Below, piece by piece: positions 61,230 to 64,000 of a stretch of 64,000 nt of DNA (the stretch's first letter is position 1; each line of letters starts with the position of its first letter). A program made the position numbers and the translations under genes. Source of the DNA: Tritrichomonas musculus (taxonomy: Eukaryota > Parabasalia > Tritrichomonadida > Tritrichomonadidae); contig JAPFFF010000001.1 of assembly GCA_039105265.1 (NCBI GenBank), positions 3,720,001-3,784,000 on the forward strand, read 5' to 3'. The notes beneath the pieces were generated by a model. That model worked only from the letters and a program-made list of their open reading frames with translations. It made no database searches and was not told where the DNA came from.

Positions 61230-61613
61230 TCAATTTTCTATCTGAGATAAAACTTTCTTTCTTTTTTCATTTAAATAAGCTGTAATTTGAGCAGTGCTGA
61301 TATTAAGTATTTTGGAATACTTTTTTTTGTATTCAACTTTCATGTATGGATACTCTCGGTGCTTTATTAGCCAGTCTTGCAAAAAAAATTGGGCAAAAGC
61401 AGAAACACTTTGATCTCCGGATTTGTTATTAGACGGATTTATACTACAGTTGCATTCATTGTCATTTGCGCTTATTACATGGCTTAGCTCCTTTTTATCA
61501 TCTTCTTCTTGCTTTTCTTTCATATTGTTACTATCTTGGCTTATTGCATTAAACTCTATTCCTTCTTCATCACTACATAAGCAATACCATTCATAGAATT
61601 CATCACCATCCAT
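61230..61613 (-). CDS. Small KN/TALE homeodomain-like protein (127 aa)
   Basis: The C-terminal 50 residues resemble a Homeobox-KN domain: FFLQDWLIKHREYPYMKVEY (helix 1 plus the TALE-type HREYPY loop), KKKYSKILNISTAQITAYLN and EKRKKVLSQ (recognition helix). TALE proteins read L---L--H-HPYP---E---L---T-L---QV-NWF-N-R. Here WFIN becomes YLNE, so the usual Trp48/Phe49 and the invariant Asn51 are changed, while R118 can match Arg53. The N-terminal 70 residues are acidic. A DNA-binding role is plausible but contact residues are altered; it could instead be a Myb-like or CENP-B-like HTH. It is convergent with the phospholipase gene, 61 bases apart. Confidence 0.6.
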   Translation of the reverse strand: MDGDEFYEWYCLCSDEEGIEFNAISQDSNNMKEKQEEDDKKELSHVISANDNECNCSINPSNNKSGDQSVSAFAQFFLQDWLIKHREYPYMKVEYKKKYSKILNISTAQITAYLNEKRKKVLSQIEN

Positions 61614-61619
61614 TTATAA

Positions 61620-61625
61620 TTATGA
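61620..61625 (-). promoter_or_regulatory. Initiator-like TCATAA before the homeodomain-like gene
   Basis: TCATAA on the minus strand with candidate +1 A at 61,623, 10 bases before the ATG. Distance is ideal for a trichomonad initiator, and it supports this ATG as the start. Confidence 0.45.
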
Positions 61626-62062
61626 TTAATTTTTTATCGGAGAATGGATATTATCTTTTGTTTTGATTAAATTTTATATACACAATTTTTCATTAAAATT
61701 TTAGAATATAAATACATCAAAATTGAAATGGTTAATTTTTAGAATATAACAAATTGGAACTCAAATTTCTACATACCAAATTTGAAATTTTTCATTATAT
61801 ATGCATATACAATCTCAATACAATGTATTCTAAATTGTTTTCATGTGAATTAATCACTAAAAGAATTACCTTTAATAATCAATTGGGAAGAATTGAATTC
61901 TAATTTATAAAATTCGAAATATTAATAATATCAAAATAATTAAAGATTCCACCAAAAAGTTTTTTTTTTTTTTTTTTTTTTTAAAAAAAAAATATCTTTT
62001 TATACGTAATTTTAATGGAAATTTTATGGGGTAGAATAGATTTAACACTGTTAAGGTGAAGT
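61626..62062. other. Spacer before the terminal inverted-repeat element
   Basis: AT-rich spacer with a T tract (about 61,959-61,982) followed at once by an A tract (about 61,983-61,992), which can fold on itself. No gene was recognised. Confidence 0.5.
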
Positions 62063-62086
62063 GACCATCACAGTATTCAAAAAATA

Positions 62087-62260
62087 AAACTTTTTGATAA
62101 ATGTAATAAGAACTTTTTGATAAATGTAATAAGAACTTTTTAATAAATGTAATAAGAACTTTTTGATAAATGTAATAGAACATTTTGATAAATGTAATAA
62201 GAACTTTTTAATAAATGTAATAGAACATTTTGAAAAATGTAATAAGAACTTTTTGTGAAA
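62087..62260 (+). repeat. Left terminal array of 23-bp repeats
   Basis: About eight copies of AACTTTTTGATAAATGTAAT plus AAG, with small variants (CATTTTG, TTAATAAA). They lie just inside the left terminus and reappear inverted at the right end. Confidence 0.9.
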
Positions 62261-62978
62261 TTAAATTATAGATCTAAAATTATTTGGGAATATAGTAATA
62301 CCGAAATGAAACTATTATGGAATATAGCGACATAATTACAATAATATTCTTGAAGTTACTGGTATTTTACTCTAATTTAAACTTGATATTCAAAATTGGT
62401 AATAATTAATATGGAAGTCTTCAAAAAGATATATTATCCACAAAACTAATTCCTCAAAAAGATAATAAAATATAGAGCAAGCGCCACTATGACCATATTT
62501 AAACCAGATTAAATAATAATATGTAATGTGTTGCCAAAAAAACAGTATAAAATACGTTACTTTTATTAATGATTATAATATTGACACAAATGGCTACTCC
62601 CTGAATTCCAAATCTAGCAGAAAATTTATAATTAAAATTATTTCGAAAAACAAACTTTCATTTAATCAACCTAAGTCTCATTTTTTTTATAAAATAAGCT
62701 CATAAAAGAAAAATTAGATTTTTAAACAGTTGGCGTATCCTTTTAAAATATATCGATTTAATATTAAATTATATTACTGAGAAACAGTCGAATAAATTTC
62801 TGTAAAATCAGTTAGTTATAATAAATTTGTACAAGCAAGATGAAAAAAATGATTAATTGAGATTTTAGAATACTACATTTAAATAATTCTGAAACCATGT
62901 TGCTATAAATTAAAAACTAAAAAAAAAAAACTATTCATATTTATTAAAACTTTAGGATTTTACTAGCATTTTTTTTTA

Positions 62979-63002
62979 ATATCTTACAATATTGTAAGAT
63001 AT
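62979..63002. repeat. Perfect 24-base palindrome
   Basis: ATATCTTACAAT (62,979-62,990) is followed without gap by its reverse complement. It lies almost exactly midway between 62,063 and 64,000. Confidence 0.9.
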
Positions 63003-63205
63003 CCGTCAATATTTAAATATTTGAATTTTTTCTTAATATTTTCAAAATTTGTTAAAGCTCTCACAATTTTAGTAAAATATTAATGATTCCAATATTTTTA
63101 CTTTTAATCTATTAAAATATCAAATGTTCATAAAAATAATATTCAATAAGTAATTTATTCATTTAAATTATGTTTGGTCTTTTCGTCTATGTGGTATAGT
63201 ATAAA

Positions 63206-63863
63206 TTTTAAAGTCTAAGTTAATCGCTATCGAGTATTTAGGAAATCGTTTTAAAGTCTAAGATAATCGCTATCGAGTATTTAGGAAATCGTTTTAAAGT
63301 CTAAGATAATCGCTATCGAGTATTTAGGAAATCGTTTTAAAGTCTAAGATAATCGCTATCGAGTATTTAGATAATCGTTTTAAAGTCTAAGATAATCGCT
63401 ATCGAGTATTTAGGAAATCGTTTTAAAGTCTAAGATAATCGCTATCGAGTATTTAGGAAATCGTTTTAAAGTCTAAGATAATCGCTATCGAGTATTTAGG
63501 AAATCGTTTTAAAGTCTAAGATAATCGCTATCGAGCATTTAGATAATCGTTTTAAAGTCTAAGATAATCGCTATCGAGTATTTAGATAATCGTTTTAAAG
63601 TCTAAGATAATCGCTATCGAGTATTTAGGAAATCGTTTTAAAGTCTAAGATAATCGCTATCGAGCATTTAGATAATCGTTTTAAAGTCTAAGATAATCGC
63701 TATCGAGTATTTAGATAATCGTTTTAAAGTCTAAGATAATCGCTATCGAGTATTTAGGAAATCGTTTTAAAGTCTAAGATAATCGCTATCGAGCATTTAG
63801 ATAATCGTTTTAAAGTCTAAGATAATCGCTATCGAGTATTTAGATAATCGTTTTAAAGTCTAA
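63206..63863 (+). repeat. 43-bp satellite, 15 full copies with a three-unit higher-order pattern
   Basis: Each copy starts TTTTAAAGTCTAAGATAATC and holds CGCTATCGAG. Three variants exist: G (GTATTTAGGAAATCG), D (GTATTTAGATAATCG) and C (GCATTTAGATAATCG). Their order is G G G D G G G C D G C D G C D, so the last eight copies repeat as C-D-G, a 129-base higher-order unit. A partial copy ends the array. No unit has unique spacers. Confidence 0.95.
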
Positions 63864-63890
63864 AAAATAAAAGGCGCCAAAATTAAATAT

Positions 63891-63983
63891 CATTTATCAA
63901 AAAGTTCTTATTACATTTATCAAAAAGTTCTTATTACATTTATCAAAAAGTTTTAATTACATTTATCAAAAAGTTTTTATTTT
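63891..63983 (-). repeat. Right terminal array of 23-bp repeats (inverted)
   Basis: About four copies of CATTTATCAAAAAGTTCTTA, the reverse complement of the left terminal array, leading to the terminus at the window edge. Confidence 0.9.
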
Positions 63984-64000
63984 TGAATACTGTGATGGTC

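Larger units (their letters stand above)
62063..64000. mobile_element. Non-coding element bounded by long inverted repeats (right end at window edge)
   Basis: The left end begins GACCATCACAGTATTC at 62,063 and the last 16 bases of the window are its exact reverse complement. Both ends continue inward with the same 23-bp repeat (ACTTTTTGATAAATGTAATA...), about eight copies left and four copies right, in opposite orientation. The interior has about 950 bases of AT-rich DNA without a real frame, a perfect 24-base palindrome, and a 43-bp satellite. No transposase is encoded, so a non-autonomous DNA transposon or a terminal part of a larger element both fit. A target-site duplication cannot be tested because the right flank is missing; the family is unknown. 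Confidence 0.65.

Noticed and set aside
61905-62183. Minus-strand frame with repeated YIYQKVL text
   Set aside because: It arises from the 23-bp terminal repeats and crosses the element border.
63206-63863. CRISPR-like array
   Set aside because: Copies are contiguous without unique spacers and the genome is eukaryotic; it is a satellite.

Overview
The window looks like nuclear DNA of a trichomonad (Parabasalia), most likely Tritrichomonas or a close relative. The genes are long and intronless and lie in very AT-rich spacer. There is a protein with the trichomonad initiator-binding domain, an ankyrin/DUF3447-type protein of the kind hugely expanded in these parasites, a putative hydrogenosomal presequence of the ML(S)...RxF type, and TCA(+1)Y(T/A) initiator-like motifs close upstream of several start codons. 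The species is inferred; the domain content is read directly from the sequence.

Left part (1-12,384). Genes here are all on the minus strand: the N-terminal part of an importin-beta-like karyopherin running off the left edge, a FANCL-type ubiquitin ligase, a PPP-family Ser/Thr phosphatase with a long C-terminal tail, then about 4.9 kb of non-coding DNA with stem-loop repeats and a 61-bp minisatellite. Two unrecognised small genes follow, one with a C-terminal C4HC3 zinc finger. An inverted repeat lies in the spacer before the first plus-strand gene.

Centre (12,385-47,026). Genes are nearly all on the plus strand: alanine aminotransferase, an NDR/LATS-type AGC kinase, an IBP39-like initiator-binding factor, a 2,527-residue USP9X/USP34-like deubiquitinase, and a 4,158-residue axonemal (inner-arm type) dynein heavy chain whose AAA1 site is degenerate. 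A small minus-strand helical protein and a propeller/coiled-coil protein (possibly Nup88-like) share a divergent spacer. A 1,814-residue protein follows, with three in-frame repeat arrays and an unusual GC-rich island.

Right part (47,027-64,000). About 4 kb of decayed coding sequence (first half with Hsp70-like fragments in order) leads to an ankyrin gene split by a 101-bp insertion. Next come a DENND6-like DENN protein (minus), a proline-rich right-handed beta-helix protein, a phospholipase B-like protein with added PSI-like and transmembrane segments, and a small divergent KN/TALE homeodomain-like protein (minus). The last 1.9 kb is a non-coding element bounded by long inverted repeats, containing a 43-bp satellite with a three-unit higher-order pattern; its right end meets the window edge.

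The genes do not form an operon or a single pathway; most are housekeeping, cytoskeletal, signalling or ubiquitin-system genes with their own short promoters. The most unusual items are the dynein with an apparently inactive main motor site, the inverted-repeat element with higher-order satellite, the insertion-split ankyrin gene, the recurring TTAACC-type palindromes upstream of genes, and the composition shift inside the 1,814-residue gene.
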